The notes: a model not told the origin generated them from the sequence alone. 64,000 nt of DNA from Actinomadura coerulea (GCF_014208105.1 NZ_JACHMQ010000001.1:8122001-8186000); one strand, 5' to 3'. Shown: positions 1 to 8,324, counted from the first letter of the stretch. A program made the numbers and translations.

Positions 1-1051
1 CGCGCGCGACGGCGGCGCCGAGGCACAGGTGGCGCCCGCCGCCGAACCACAGTTGCCGCGTCTCGGGCACGTACGCGCGGCGGACGTCGAACGGCCCGGC
101 TCCGCCCGTCGCCCGGTAGGTCAGCAGCAGGACCCGGTCGCCCGCGCGGAGCCGCCGCCCGCCGAGCGCGGCGTCGCGGGAGACGTGCCGCCCGATCACC
201 GGCGCGGGGGCGGCGACGCGCAGGCCCTCGCGCACCGCGTTGTCCATGAGGGACGGGTCGTCCAGCAGCGCCCGCTGGCTTCCGGTGTCGTGCAGCAGGG
301 CCGCGGTGCGCACGGTCCCCGACGCCCCGGTCTCCGTCCCGGCGATCACCAGCAGGGTCGCCAGGCCGCGGGCGAGGGGCAGGCCGAGGCCCATCTCCCG
401 GCAGCGGCCGAGGAGGGTGTCCGGTCCCGCCGTCCGGTAGGCGTGCGGGACACCGGCGGTGATCTCGTCCACGATCGCGCGGGCCCGCGCGACGACCGCC
501 GGATCCAGGTCGGTGGACGCGGTCGTTCCGAGCGCGAGCCGGGCGAGCCGTTCCCCGGAGGAGAAGAGCGCTCGGTAGGCCGCGTCGGTCCGGTCCGCGG
601 GCAGGCCGAGCAGGTCGGCGACCATGCGTCCGGCCAGGACGCGGGCCGCGTCGGCGACGTCGACGGCCGCGCCGGAGGCGAGGCGGGCGGCGAGCGCGGC
701 GTGGGTCCGGCCCTGGGAACGCTCCACCAGGGCACGCGCGGCGTCCTCGGTGAACAGGTCCCGGGCGCGGGTGCGGACCTCGGCGTGCGTCGCCCCGCCG
801 AAGAACCGCCCCATCTCGTCCCCGAACAGCTGCGTCCACAGGTGGCCGACGCCGCCCTCGCCGTTCATGCCGAAGCTCGCGTGGTCGTTGAGGACCCGCC
901 GCGCGAGGACGGGGTCGGTCACCACCCACCCGAGCCTCGGCACGCGGGCGATGGGGCCGGTGTGGCGCGCCGCCTCCAGGAGGGCGAACAGTCCGGGATT
1001 CGCCGTCCACAGCAGTCGCGCCTCGTGCCGCGCCGCTCGGTCGGTCTTCAT
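1..1051 (-). CDS. Cytochrome P450, 3' end outside the window
   Basis: A haem-thiolate monooxygenase read leftward and cut by the window edge; about 350 residues are present. The I-helix motif AGTET, the K-helix E-x-x-R in REGLRV and the haem loop FGGGRHLCLG, with the axial Cys near residue 343, are all visible, so the visible part is intact. The ATG at 1051 has GGCGGG about 7 nt upstream; an in-frame GTG at 1060 is the alternative. It is divergent from the condensing-enzyme operon and clearly paralogous to the second P450 at 3024-4193: the two align through the ExxR region and share an LWFG-G-H-C haem loop. That suggests one biosynthetic cluster with two oxidation steps. The substrate is unknown. 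Confidence 0.9.
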   Translation of the reverse strand, partial: MKTDRAARHEARLLWTANPGLFALLEAARHTGPIARVPRLGWVVTDPVLARRVLNDHASFGMNGEGGVGHLWTQLFGDEMGRFFGGATHAEVRTRARDLFTEDAARALVERSQGRTHAALAARLASGAAVDVADAARVLAGRMVADLLGLPADRTDAAYRALFSSGERLARLALGTTASTDLDPAVVARARAIVDEITAGVPHAYRTAGPDTLLGRCREMGLGLPLARGLATLLVIAGTETGASGTVRTAALLHDTGSQRALLDDPSLMDNAVREGLRVAAPAPVIGRHVSRDAALGGRRLRAGDRVLLLTYRATGGAGPFDVRRAYVPETRQLWFGGGRHLCLGAAVAR

Positions 1052-1249
1052 GCTGGTCACCCGCCGATTCTGGCGGTTCGGCGGCCCGGAGGAAAACGCC
1101 CTATCCCTCAAACCGGGCTAAGTGGCAGTACTCACGACGTACCGGGTACAACGCCCGGTCCGGGATGCGTAGGGTTCCTCTGACCGGGAGCGCCCGAGGC
1201 CGGAGAGGCTGGCCGGACACCGAGCACGAGGAACCGGGGGACCCGAGCC
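1052..1249. promoter_or_regulatory. Divergent promoter region of the ole-like cluster
   Basis: This non-coding stretch lies between the divergent P450 and KAS III-like genes. A plausible extended -10 for the rightward operon, TAGGGT, is at 1170-1175 and would give a leader of roughly 70 nt. GAGGAACCGGGGGA lies just before the ATG at 1250 and contains a usable ribosome binding site. No convincing operator was seen. Confidence 0.4.
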
Positions 1250-2251
1250 ATGAGAGCCCGCATCACCGCCGCCGCCGCGCACCTGCCGGACCGCACGGTC
1301 AGCAGCGCCGAGGTCGAGGCCCGCGTCGCGGCCGAGAGCGCCGGGTACCGGCCCCACCCCACGATCGTGGAGCGGATGACCGGCATCCGCGCCCGGCATG
1401 TCATGCGCGACGACGAGCAGGCGTCCGACCTCGCCGTCGCCGCGGCCCGCCGCGTCCTCGCCGACCGCGCGGTCGAGCCCGCGGGCCTCGACCTTCTGGT
1501 CTTCGGGTCGGCCTCGCAGGACCTCGTGGAGCCCGCCACCGCGCACATCGTCGCCGCCAAGCTCGGCGCGACCTGCCCGGTCTTCGACGTCAAGAACGCC
1601 TGCAACAGCTTCCTCAACGGGCTCCAGATGGCGGACGCGCTGATCCGCACCGGGCAGCACGAGCGCGTCCTGGTCTGCACCGGCGAGAGCCCGTCCCGCG
1701 CGATCCGCTGGAACGTGCGCGACCGCGCCCAGTTCGTGGACGCGTTCGCCGGCTACACCCTCTCCGACGGCGGCGCCGCGATGCTCGTCGAGGCCGCCCC
1801 GGACGGCGGGATCTTCTACCGCGACTTCGCCGCCGTCTCCGCCGCGTGGGAGGTCGGGACGCTCCCGGGCGGCGGCTCGATGCACCCGCGGGACCCCGAG
1901 TTCACCTACTTCAGCGGGGACGGGCGGCGGCTGAAGGACGCCTTCCTGGCGACCGGCCCGGAGATCTTCACCACCGCGCTCACCAAGACCGGGCTGACCT
2001 GGGACGACTTCGCGGTCGTCGGCGTCCACCAGGTGACGCTGCCGTACCTGGAGACGCTGCGCGCGATCCTCGGCGTCCCGCCCGACCGGCTCGTCGTCAC
2101 GCTGCCCGACCACGGCAACGTCGCGTCCGCGAGCCTCCCGCTGCAGATCGCCACCGCGCTCGCCGAGGGGCGCTGCGGGCCCGGCGACCGGATCGCGCTG
2201 ATCGGGCTCGCCGGCGGCGTCAGCCTCGGCGTCATGTTCGCGGAGCTGTGA
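1250..2251 (+). CDS. 3-oxoacyl-ACP synthase III (KAS III / OleA-like condensing enzyme)
   Basis: A 333-residue thiolase-fold condensing enzyme. The expected Cys-His-Asn triad is present: C118 in NACNSF, H260 in VGVHQV and N290 in HGNVAS. The usual FabH PHQAN sequence is altered to VHQVT, so this is a divergent member and unlikely to be the housekeeping FabH. It is the first gene of a tight operon (2 bp to the glycosyltransferase) that also encodes an AMP-forming ligase and an extended SDR. That combination matches OleA/OleC/OleD-type head-to-head acyl condensation and beta-lactone or olefin pathways. The inferred role is condensation of acyl-CoA or acyl-ACP chains. KAS III membership is firm; the pathway is inference. 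Confidence 0.85.
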   Translation: MRARITAAAAHLPDRTVSSAEVEARVAAESAGYRPHPTIVERMTGIRARHVMRDDEQASDLAVAAARRVLADRAVEPAGLDLLVFGSASQDLVEPATAHIVAAKLGATCPVFDVKNACNSFLNGLQMADALIRTGQHERVLVCTGESPSRAIRWNVRDRAQFVDAFAGYTLSDGGAAMLVEAAPDGGIFYRDFAAVSAAWEVGTLPGGGSMHPRDPEFTYFSGDGRRLKDAFLATGPEIFTTALTKTGLTWDDFAVVGVHQVTLPYLETLRAILGVPPDRLVVTLPDHGNVASASLPLQIATALAEGRCGPGDRIALIGLAGGVSLGVMFAEL

Positions 2252-2253
2252 CG

Positions 2254-3027
2254 ATGAACCTGTGGATCGTCGTCCCCGCCTACAACGAGGAGCGCTCGAT
2301 CGGCGCGACGCTGCGCCGCCTCGCCGAGCAGACCGACACCGGCTTCACGCTCGTCGTGGTCGACAACGGCAGCACCGACGCGACCGCCACCGCCGTCAAG
2401 GAGTTCGCCGCGGGCGCCGAGGCGTTCGACGTCCGGATCGTGCACGAGCCGGAGAAGGGGACGGGCGCCGCCGCCGACACCGGCTTCCGCCACGCGATCG
2501 GCGCGGGCGCCACGCACGTCGCCCGCACCGACGCCGACTGCCTGCCCCACCGCGGCTGGGTCGCGGCGGTGAAGCGGGCGTTCGGCGAGGGGCTGGAGAT
2601 GGTGTCCGGGCCGCTGCTGCCGCGCACCGACGAGTTCCCGCTGAGGTTCTGGGAGCGCCGCCTGCTGCCCGCCGTCATCGACCTCGCCGCCCTGTTCGGG
2701 CGGTTCCGCCCCGGCAACCAGGACCCGCTGTACCTCGGGCCGTACGTGATGATGCCGGGCTGCAACCTCGCGATCACCGCCGGCCTGTACCGGCGGGCGG
2801 GCGGTTTCCCCCGCACCCGCATCGAGGACGTCCACGAGGACCGCGCGCTGGTCAACCGCGTCCGCTACGTGACCGACGCCTACGGGCTGCGCGAGGACGT
2901 CGTCGTGTACGGGTCCGTCCGCCGGCTCCGCGCCTTCGGCCTCGTCAGGACGCTCGGCTGGTACGCCGACCACCGCTACCGCCCCGACGTCGTGGACGTC
3001 AGGCTGAACGCGGGGGACGTCCGGTGA
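2254..3027 (+). CDS. Family 2 glycosyltransferase
   Basis: A 257-residue GT-A fold enzyme. It opens with the VVPAYNEE nucleotide-binding motif, has VVDNGSTD near residue 35 and a DAD metal/UDP-sugar motif at residues 93-95. An acidic EDVHED motif in the C-terminal half is consistent with an acceptor-side catalytic base. No membrane segments are evident, so it probably works in the cytoplasm on a soluble or membrane-peripheral acceptor. It starts 2 bp after the condensing-enzyme gene and its stop overlaps the next P450 start by 4 bases, so it is translationally coupled. Its presence suggests the cluster's lipid product is glycosylated (inference). Sugar donor and acceptor cannot be read from the sequence. 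Confidence 0.85.
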   Translation: MNLWIVVPAYNEERSIGATLRRLAEQTDTGFTLVVVDNGSTDATATAVKEFAAGAEAFDVRIVHEPEKGTGAAADTGFRHAIGAGATHVARTDADCLPHRGWVAAVKRAFGEGLEMVSGPLLPRTDEFPLRFWERRLLPAVIDLAALFGRFRPGNQDPLYLGPYVMMPGCNLAITAGLYRRAGGFPRTRIEDVHEDRALVNRVRYVTDAYGLREDVVVYGSVRRLRAFGLVRTLGWYADHRYRPDVVDVRLNAGDVR

Positions 3028-4193
3028 ACTGGGAGACGCGGCTCTACCTGACCGCGCACCCGGTCGCCTACCCCCTGCTGCGCGGCGTCGCGCGGCGCGG
3101 GCCGATCGTGCGCGTGCCGGGGGTCGGGGTGGTCGTGAACGACGCCGCCCTGGCCCGCGAGATCCTCATGGACGGCGAGACGTTCCGCAAGGACGGCCCC
3201 GGCTCGCCCGGCGAGCTCTGGACGCCCCTTCTCGGACCGTCCGTCCTGCTCAACATGGAGGGCGACGCCCACCGCGCCCTCCGCCGCCGCCTGACCGACC
3301 TGTTCACCCCGTCCTCCACCGAGGCGCTGTGCGCCCGCGTGCTGGCCGAGCCGCTGGCCGCGCTGTCGGACCGCCTCGGACGCGGCGCGGCCGTCGACCT
3401 GGTGGACGCGGCGCGGGTCATGGCCGGAACCGTGATCGGCGAGGTCATCGGGCTCGAAGGCGGCACCGAGGCCGCCTACCGGGACCTGTTCGAGCAGGGG
3501 GAGAAGATCGTTTCGATGGTGTCGCTGCGCACCCGGCGGCTCTCCCCGTCCCAGCTCCGCCGCGCCCGCGCGGTGCTCGACCCGCTCGGCGACATCGCCG
3601 AGAAGTCCTACCTGGCGGGGGACGGGTCCACGGTCATGGGACGGATGCGGGCCCTCGGCCTGTCGCGGGACGAGGCGCGCGGCGCCGCCGGCGCGTTCTT
3701 CCTGACCGGCACCGAGACCGTCGCCACGCTGCTGCCGCGCCTGATCGCCCTGCTCGCCGACCACGGGCAGCTCGACCGCGTCGCCGAGGACCCCGCCCTC
3801 CTGGACCGGGCCGTCGAGGAGGCGCTGCGGGTCGCGACGCCGACGCCGGTCATGCTGCGCAGCGTGCACCGCCCGGCCGCGGTCGGGGGCGCGGCGATCC
3901 GCCCCGGCGACCGGGTGCTGATCGCCACGCACAACTGCTGCCGCGCCCACGGCCCGTTCGACCTGGACCGGCCGCACCCGCCCGAGCTGCGCCGCCTGTG
4001 GTTCGGCGCCGGGCCGCACTTCTGCATCGGGTATCCGCTGGCCATGGCGCAGATCCGCCTGGTCGCCCGGACGCTGCTCGCCGCCGCGCCGCTCACGGTC
4101 ACGCGACGCGCCGCCGCCCGGAACGTGCTGATCCCGACGTACCGCCACCTGGCCGTCCGGTCCGGGTGCTCCCCGAAGGCGAGGGCGGCATGA
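3024..4193 (+). CDS. Cytochrome P450
   Basis: A 389-residue P450 with I-helix TGTET, K-helix EEALRV (ExxR) and haem loop FGAGPHFCIG with axial Cys 334. The start is a GTG inside the GTGA overlap with the glycosyltransferase, giving the usual length of about 390 residues. It shares many positions with the divergent P450 at 1-1051, for example HxxPxxxRxG near the N terminus, a TDLF-type helix C region and the shortened ExxR-to-haem segment. The pair probably arose by duplication. Its place between condensing enzyme and ligase suggests oxidation of the acyl product or its precursor. No dedicated ferredoxin or reductase gene lies nearby. Confidence 0.92.
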   Translation: MNWETRLYLTAHPVAYPLLRGVARRGPIVRVPGVGVVVNDAALAREILMDGETFRKDGPGSPGELWTPLLGPSVLLNMEGDAHRALRRRLTDLFTPSSTEALCARVLAEPLAALSDRLGRGAAVDLVDAARVMAGTVIGEVIGLEGGTEAAYRDLFEQGEKIVSMVSLRTRRLSPSQLRRARAVLDPLGDIAEKSYLAGDGSTVMGRMRALGLSRDEARGAAGAFFLTGTETVATLLPRLIALLADHGQLDRVAEDPALLDRAVEEALRVATPTPVMLRSVHRPAAVGGAAIRPGDRVLIATHNCCRAHGPFDLDRPHPPELRRLWFGAGPHFCIGYPLAMAQIRLVARTLLAAAPLTVTRRAAARNVLIPTYRHLAVRSGCSPKARAA

Positions 4194-5695
4194 CGCTGGT
4201 CCGGCGGCTCCTCGACCAGGCGGCGCGGACGCCCGCCGCCGTCGCCCTGATCGCCGGGGACGGGGCGGAGCTGACCTACGGCGACCTGCGGCGGCAGGTG
4301 CTCGCCGTCCGGCACGGGCTCCTGTCCGGCGGGCTGGCCCCGGGCGACGGCGTGCTGTTCTCGGTGCGCCCCTCGCCGGAGTCGCTCGTCCTGGCGCTGG
4401 GGGTGGTCGCGGCCGGGGGAGTCGTCGTGTTCGCCGACCCGGGGGCCGGGCCGGAGATGTTCACCGCGCGGCTGCGGCTGGCCCGCCCCCGCTGGTCGGC
4501 GGCCGAGTCGGTGCTGTACGCGGGGAGCAGGCTCCGGCCCGTCCGGGCGTACGCCCGGCGGCGCGGGCTGCTCCTGCCGAACCTCGCCGACCTGCGGATC
4601 CCGGGCGAAGGGCCGATGCGGCACGTCCACGTGGGCCGCCGGCTGCCGGGTGTGCCCCGGGGAGCGCTGTCCTTCGCGCGCCTGGCGCGGGGCGAGGCCC
4701 CCGAGCCCGACCGCGAGGCCGATCCGGACGCGCCCGCCGCCGTGATCTTCACGTCGGGGACGACGGCGGACCCCCGCGCGGTCGTCCACACGCAGGCGTC
4801 GCTGGCGGCGGCGCTCGACCTGTTCCGGTCCCGGCTGCCCCTCGGGCCCGGGGACGTCGTCCACACCGACCAGCTCATGCTCGGCCTGCCGACGCTGATC
4901 GCGGGCGCCCGCTGGTCGATGCCGCCGCTGTTCTGCGGCCCGGCCGACTTCGCGCGGCTGATGCGCGAGCGGCGGGCCACGCACACGTTCTGCGTCCCGG
5001 TCCACCTGGCCGAGATCCTGGACGCGTGCCGCGAGCTGCCGCCGTCCGTCCGTTACGTGCTGCTCGGTGCGGCTCCCGCGCCCGCGGCCGTGCTCCGGCA
5101 GGCGATCGAGGCCGCCCCCGCCGCGGAGGTCCTGTCGGTGTACGCGATGACGGAGATCCTCCCCGTGGCGATCGCGTCGGCGCGGGAGAAGCTCGCGCAC
5201 GACGGGCCCGGCGACCTGCTCGGCGCGCCGCTGCCCGGCGTCGGCGCCCGGCTGGCCGATGACGGGGAGCTGCTGCTGTCCGGTCCCAACCTCTGCCGCG
5301 GCTACCTCGGCGCGGACCCCGTCGCGGAGCTGCCGACCGGCGACCTCGCGCGGCTGGACGGCGGCCGCCTCGTCCTGACCGGACGCAAGAAGGACATGCT
5401 GATCCGCGGCAAGTTCAACCTCTACCCCGGCCTGTACGAGCCGTCGATCGCCGCGCTGCCCGGCGTGGCCGAGGCCGCCATCGTGGGCGTGCCGGACCCG
5501 CGGACCGGGGACGAGGAGGTCGTCCTGGCGGTGGTCGGCCCCGGCGACCTGCCCGACCGGCTGCGCCGGACGCTCCCGGACGTCCTCGACCACGACGCCC
5601 TCCCGGACCGCATCGTCGTCCTGGACGAGCTGCCCCGCTCCGGCCGCACCCGCAAGCTCGACCGGGACAGGCTCCGCGAACTGGTGGCGCCATGA
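4190..5695 (+). CDS. AMP-dependent acyl synthetase/ligase (ANL superfamily, OleC-like context)
   Basis: A 501-residue adenylate-forming enzyme. The A3 P-loop FTSGTTADPRAVVH is at about residues 187-200, the A5 motif is YAMTE, the A7 region is TGDLARL, the A8 hinge is GRKKDMLIRG, and the A10 lysine is in SGRTRKLDR near the end. The sequence just after the hinge, KFNLYPGLYEP, is a family signature rather than the more common GENIYP. The gene overlaps the upstream P450 (ATGA) and the downstream SDR (ATGA). It could be a fatty acyl-CoA/AMP ligase priming the pathway, or, by analogy with OleC/NltC, a beta-lactone-forming synthetase acting on a beta-hydroxy acid. Sequence alone does not decide between these. 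Confidence 0.85.
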   Translation: MTLVRRLLDQAARTPAAVALIAGDGAELTYGDLRRQVLAVRHGLLSGGLAPGDGVLFSVRPSPESLVLALGVVAAGGVVVFADPGAGPEMFTARLRLARPRWSAAESVLYAGSRLRPVRAYARRRGLLLPNLADLRIPGEGPMRHVHVGRRLPGVPRGALSFARLARGEAPEPDREADPDAPAAVIFTSGTTADPRAVVHTQASLAAALDLFRSRLPLGPGDVVHTDQLMLGLPTLIAGARWSMPPLFCGPADFARLMRERRATHTFCVPVHLAEILDACRELPPSVRYVLLGAAPAPAAVLRQAIEAAPAAEVLSVYAMTEILPVAIASAREKLAHDGPGDLLGAPLPGVGARLADDGELLLSGPNLCRGYLGADPVAELPTGDLARLDGGRLVLTGRKKDMLIRGKFNLYPGLYEPSIAALPGVAEAAIVGVPDPRTGDEEVVLAVVGPGDLPDRLRRTLPDVLDHDALPDRIVVLDELPRSGRTRKLDRDRLRELVAP

Positions 5696-6618
5696 GGATC
5701 GCGGTGACGGGAGCGTCGGGGTTCGTCGGTGGCGCGGTGTGCCGCACGCTCGCCTCCGAGGGGATCACCGTGCTCGCGTTCGGCCGCCGCCCGGCGGCGG
5801 CCTCCGCCCACGTGGGCGGCGCGCGCTACCGGTCCTGGGACCTGACGCGGGGCCCGCTTCCGGACGCGCCCGCGGTGGACGCGGTCGTCCACTGCGCGGG
5901 CAGCGTCACCGACTGGGGGCCCGCCGCCGCCCTCTTCGCCGCCAACCTCACCGGCACCCGCAACGCTCTGGCGAGCTTCCCGGGAGCCCGGTTCGTGCAC
6001 GTCAGCACGGCCAGCGTGTACGACCCGTACGCACCGAGCGTCATGGCGCGCGAGGACGAGGCCCCGGTGCGCCGCTACATGAACGCCTACGGGGCCTCGA
6101 AGGCCGCCGCCGAACGGGCCGCCGCCGGCGCCGGCGCGATCGTCCTGCGGCCTCACGCCGTCTACGGGCCCGGCGACACGACGCTCCTGCCGCGCGTCCT
6201 GTCGGCCGTGCGGGGCCCGGTCCTGCCCGCCGTCGGGACGGGCCGCCAGCGCGTCAGCCTGACCTCGGTCGGGAACCTCGTCCAGGCGTGCGTGCTGGCC
6301 GCGACGGGTCCCGCGGCCTCCGGCGTCTTCAACGTCGCGGACGCGGCGCCGGTCGCGATCGACGACGCGTTCCGCGCGATCCTGCGCGAGCGCGGCGTCC
6401 GGGCGCGCCCGGTGTACGTCCCGGCCCGCGCCGCCCGCCCGCTCGCCGCCGTCGCCGAGGGGGCGTTCCTGCTGGCCCGCCGTCCCGGACCGCCGCGCCT
6501 CACCCGCTACGCGATCAGCCATCTCGCGCTGGAGCGCACCTTCGACACCACCGCCGCCCGGGAGGCCCTCGGCTACGACCCCGCCCCGACGTCCTTCGCC
6601 GGGGCCGCCGCCTGGTGA
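5692..6618 (+). CDS. NAD(P)-dependent epimerase / 3beta-HSD-like extended SDR (OleD-like context)
   Basis: A 308-residue extended short-chain dehydrogenase. The Rossmann dinucleotide motif GASGFVG is at residues 7-13 and the catalytic pair is Y133-x3-K137 in YGASK, preceded by STAS at the active-site serine position. The C-terminal half resembles 3beta-hydroxysteroid dehydrogenases and 2-alkyl-3-oxoalkanoate reductases such as OleD. It is the last gene of the five-gene operon and overlaps the ligase gene by 4 bases. A plausible role is NADPH reduction of the beta-keto product of the condensing enzyme (inference from context). Its stop codon lies inside the first operator of the next transcription unit. 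Confidence 0.85.
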   Translation: MRIAVTGASGFVGGAVCRTLASEGITVLAFGRRPAAASAHVGGARYRSWDLTRGPLPDAPAVDAVVHCAGSVTDWGPAAALFAANLTGTRNALASFPGARFVHVSTASVYDPYAPSVMAREDEAPVRRYMNAYGASKAAAERAAAGAGAIVLRPHAVYGPGDTTLLPRVLSAVRGPVLPAVGTGRQRVSLTSVGNLVQACVLAATGPAASGVFNVADAAPVAIDDAFRAILRERGVRARPVYVPARAARPLAAVAEGAFLLARRPGPPRLTRYAISHLALERTFDTTAAREALGYDPAPTSFAGAAAW

Positions 6619-6667
6619 TCGTCAACCCAAGGTTGACGATCGGGGGATCGTCAACCTATGGTTGACG
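6617..6667 (+). promoter_or_regulatory. Double inverted-repeat operator containing both promoter elements
   Basis: Two copies of GTCAACC-N3-GGTTGAC precede the Clp-N gene. The first (6617-6641) is a perfect 11-bp-arm palindrome, with GATCGTCAACC and its complement around CAA. The second (6649-6667) has 8-bp arms around TAT. Their centres are 29 bp apart, close to three helical turns. A -35 TTGACG (6633-6638) lies in the right arm of the first copy. A -10 TATGGT (6657-6662) forms the middle of the second, 18 bp away and 6 nt before the ATG. This predicts a leaderless transcript whose promoter is occluded when both repeats are bound. Confidence 0.75.
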
Positions 6668-6668
6668 C

Positions 6669-7406
6669 ATGACCGAACCGCAGCGGCCGCCCGTCCAGGT
6701 CCGCCTCGACGACCTGATCAACGGCATCAAGAAGGTCCACACCGACGCCCTCGAACAGCTGACCAGCGCGGTCCTCGCCGCCGAGCACCTCGGCGACGTG
6801 GCCGACCACCTCATCGGCCACTTCGTCGACCAGGCCCGCCGCTCCGGCGCGTCCTGGACGGAGATCGGCAAGAGCATGGGCGTCAGCAAGCAGGCGGCGC
6901 AGAAGCGCTTCGTCGCGAAGGGCGAGAAGCCCGACCTCGACCCCTCGCAGGGCTTCTCCCGCTACACCGAGCGCGCCCGCAAGGTGGTCGTGGCCTCGAT
7001 GAGCGGGGCCCGCGCCGCCGGCAACGCCGAGATCACCCCGGCCCACCTCGTCCTCGCCCTGCTCACCGAGCCCGAGGCGCTCGCCGCCAGGGCGATCCTC
7101 GCCCAGGGCGTCCCGCTGGACACCGTCCGGCAGGACGCCACGGCGGCGCTTCCCCCGAAGGCGGAAGGGGATCTCCCCGAGCTCATCCCCTTCGGCCAGG
7201 ACGCCAAGAAGGCCCTCGAACTGACGTTCCGCGAAGCCCTGCGCCTCGGCCACAACTACATCGGCACCGAGCACCTCCTGCTCGCCCTGCTGGAGTTCGA
7301 GGACGGCACGGGCGTCCTCTCCGGCGCGGGCGTCGACAAGGCGGCCGCCGAGGCGAACATCACCGCGGTACTGGAGGCCATCGCCGCCAAGACGGACGCA
7401 CCGTGA
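6669..7406 (+). CDS. HTH and Clp N-terminal domain protein, probable autoregulator
   Basis: A 245-residue protein of two parts. The first 85 residues carry a helix-turn-helix-like segment at 61-81 (SWTEIGKSMGVSKQAAQKRF). Residues about 99-240 form a double Clp-N repeat like the adaptor- and substrate-binding domain of ClpA/ClpC, including ITPAHLVLALL and IGTEHLLLALL. No AAA+ ATPase modules are present, so it is not a Clp chaperone. The architecture suggests DNA binding coupled to sensing of a protein or peptide, possibly linked to Clp proteolysis. With no leader and two palindromes over its promoter, autoregulation is likely. It may also read into the hydrolase 38 bp downstream. Confidence 0.75.
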   Translation: MTEPQRPPVQVRLDDLINGIKKVHTDALEQLTSAVLAAEHLGDVADHLIGHFVDQARRSGASWTEIGKSMGVSKQAAQKRFVAKGEKPDLDPSQGFSRYTERARKVVVASMSGARAAGNAEITPAHLVLALLTEPEALAARAILAQGVPLDTVRQDATAALPPKAEGDLPELIPFGQDAKKALELTFREALRLGHNYIGTEHLLLALLEFEDGTGVLSGAGVDKAAAEANITAVLEAIAAKTDAP

Positions 7407-7444
7407 AGCGATGAGTTCCGGCTCCGCGCACGGTCCACCCCTCC

Positions 7445-8308
7445 ATGGAGAAACTCATCAAGGCCAACGGGGTGGAACTGTGCGCGGAGTCGTTCGGTCA
7501 ACCGTCCGACCCGCCGGTCCTGCTGATCGGCAACACGATGCTCACGTGGCCGGACGACCTGTGCGAGCGCCTCGCCGGGACGCGCAGGTTCGTCGTCCGC
7601 TACGACCAGCGCGACACGGGCCGGTCCGAGACCGCCGACCCCGAGGCCCCCCGCTACACGCTGCGCGACCTCGTCGCCGACGCCGCCGGAGTCCTCGACG
7701 CCTTCGGGCTGCCGTCCGCGCACGTCGCCGGTTTCGGCGTCGGCGGCTGGATCGCCCAGCTCCTCGCCCTGGACCACCCCGCCCGCGTCACCACCCTCAC
7801 CCTCATCGCGACCAGGCCCACCGCCCCGGGACCGGCCGACGCCGACCTGCCCGACCACGCCCCGGAGCTGATGGCCCGCTTCACGGAGCGGCCGCGGGTC
7901 GACTGGACCGACCGGGAGTCGGTGGTCGCCTTCCAGGTCGGGAACGTCCGCCACATGTCGGGCGGGTCCTTCGACGAGGCCGAGGCCCGCGCGGACATCG
8001 AGCGGATCTTCGACCGCACGGTGACCGGGGCCGACCCCGGCAAGGCGCACCGGGCGAACCAGATGGGGACCGTCTTCGCGGCCCTGGACACCGGCGACCG
8101 CTGGCGCGAGCGCCTTCCCGAGATCACCGCCCCGACCCTCGTCGTCCACGGCGAGGACGACCCCTTCTTCCCGCTGGGCAACGGCAGGGCGCTGGCCGCC
8201 GAGATCCCGTCCGCCGAACTGGTCGTCCTGCCCGGCACGGGCAACGAGCTCCCGCGCCGCACCTGGGACACGGTCGTCCCCGCTCTCCTGCGGCACACGA
8301 CGGCCTGA
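7445..8308 (+). CDS. Alpha/beta hydrolase-fold protein with degenerate catalytic triad
   Basis: A 287-residue alpha/beta hydrolase fold protein resembling TAP/aclacinomycin methylesterase-type enzymes (YDQRDTGRS after strand 4, VHGEDDPFFP before the acid). The nucleophile elbow reads GFGVGG, with Gly 98 where the catalytic Ser of G-x-S-x-G belongs. The usual C-terminal GxGH reads GTGNE, with Asn 267 replacing the catalytic His. Only the acidic residue remains, so it is unlikely to be an ordinary hydrolase. It could be a binding protein, a ligand sensor or an enzyme using another mechanism. The reading frame is undamaged, so the protein has probably been kept for a function. The start is the ATG at 7445. 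Confidence 0.8.
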   Translation: MEKLIKANGVELCAESFGQPSDPPVLLIGNTMLTWPDDLCERLAGTRRFVVRYDQRDTGRSETADPEAPRYTLRDLVADAAGVLDAFGLPSAHVAGFGVGGWIAQLLALDHPARVTTLTLIATRPTAPGPADADLPDHAPELMARFTERPRVDWTDRESVVAFQVGNVRHMSGGSFDEAEARADIERIFDRTVTGADPGKAHRANQMGTVFAALDTGDRWRERLPEITAPTLVVHGEDDPFFPLGNGRALAAEIPSAELVVLPGTGNELPRRTWDTVVPALLRHTTA

Positions 8309-8324
8309 CGGGGACCCGGCGCCG

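Noticed and set aside
1118..2113. Long minus-strand frame opposite the KAS III-like gene
   Set aside because: Low-complexity Gly/Arg/Asp-rich translation typical of the antisense of GC-rich coding DNA; the plus-strand enzyme has full catalytic motifs.
7445..8308. Possible OleB partner for the ole-like cluster
   Set aside because: OleB-type enzymes use an Asp nucleophile; this protein has Gly there and lacks the His, and an unrelated Clp-N gene intervenes.
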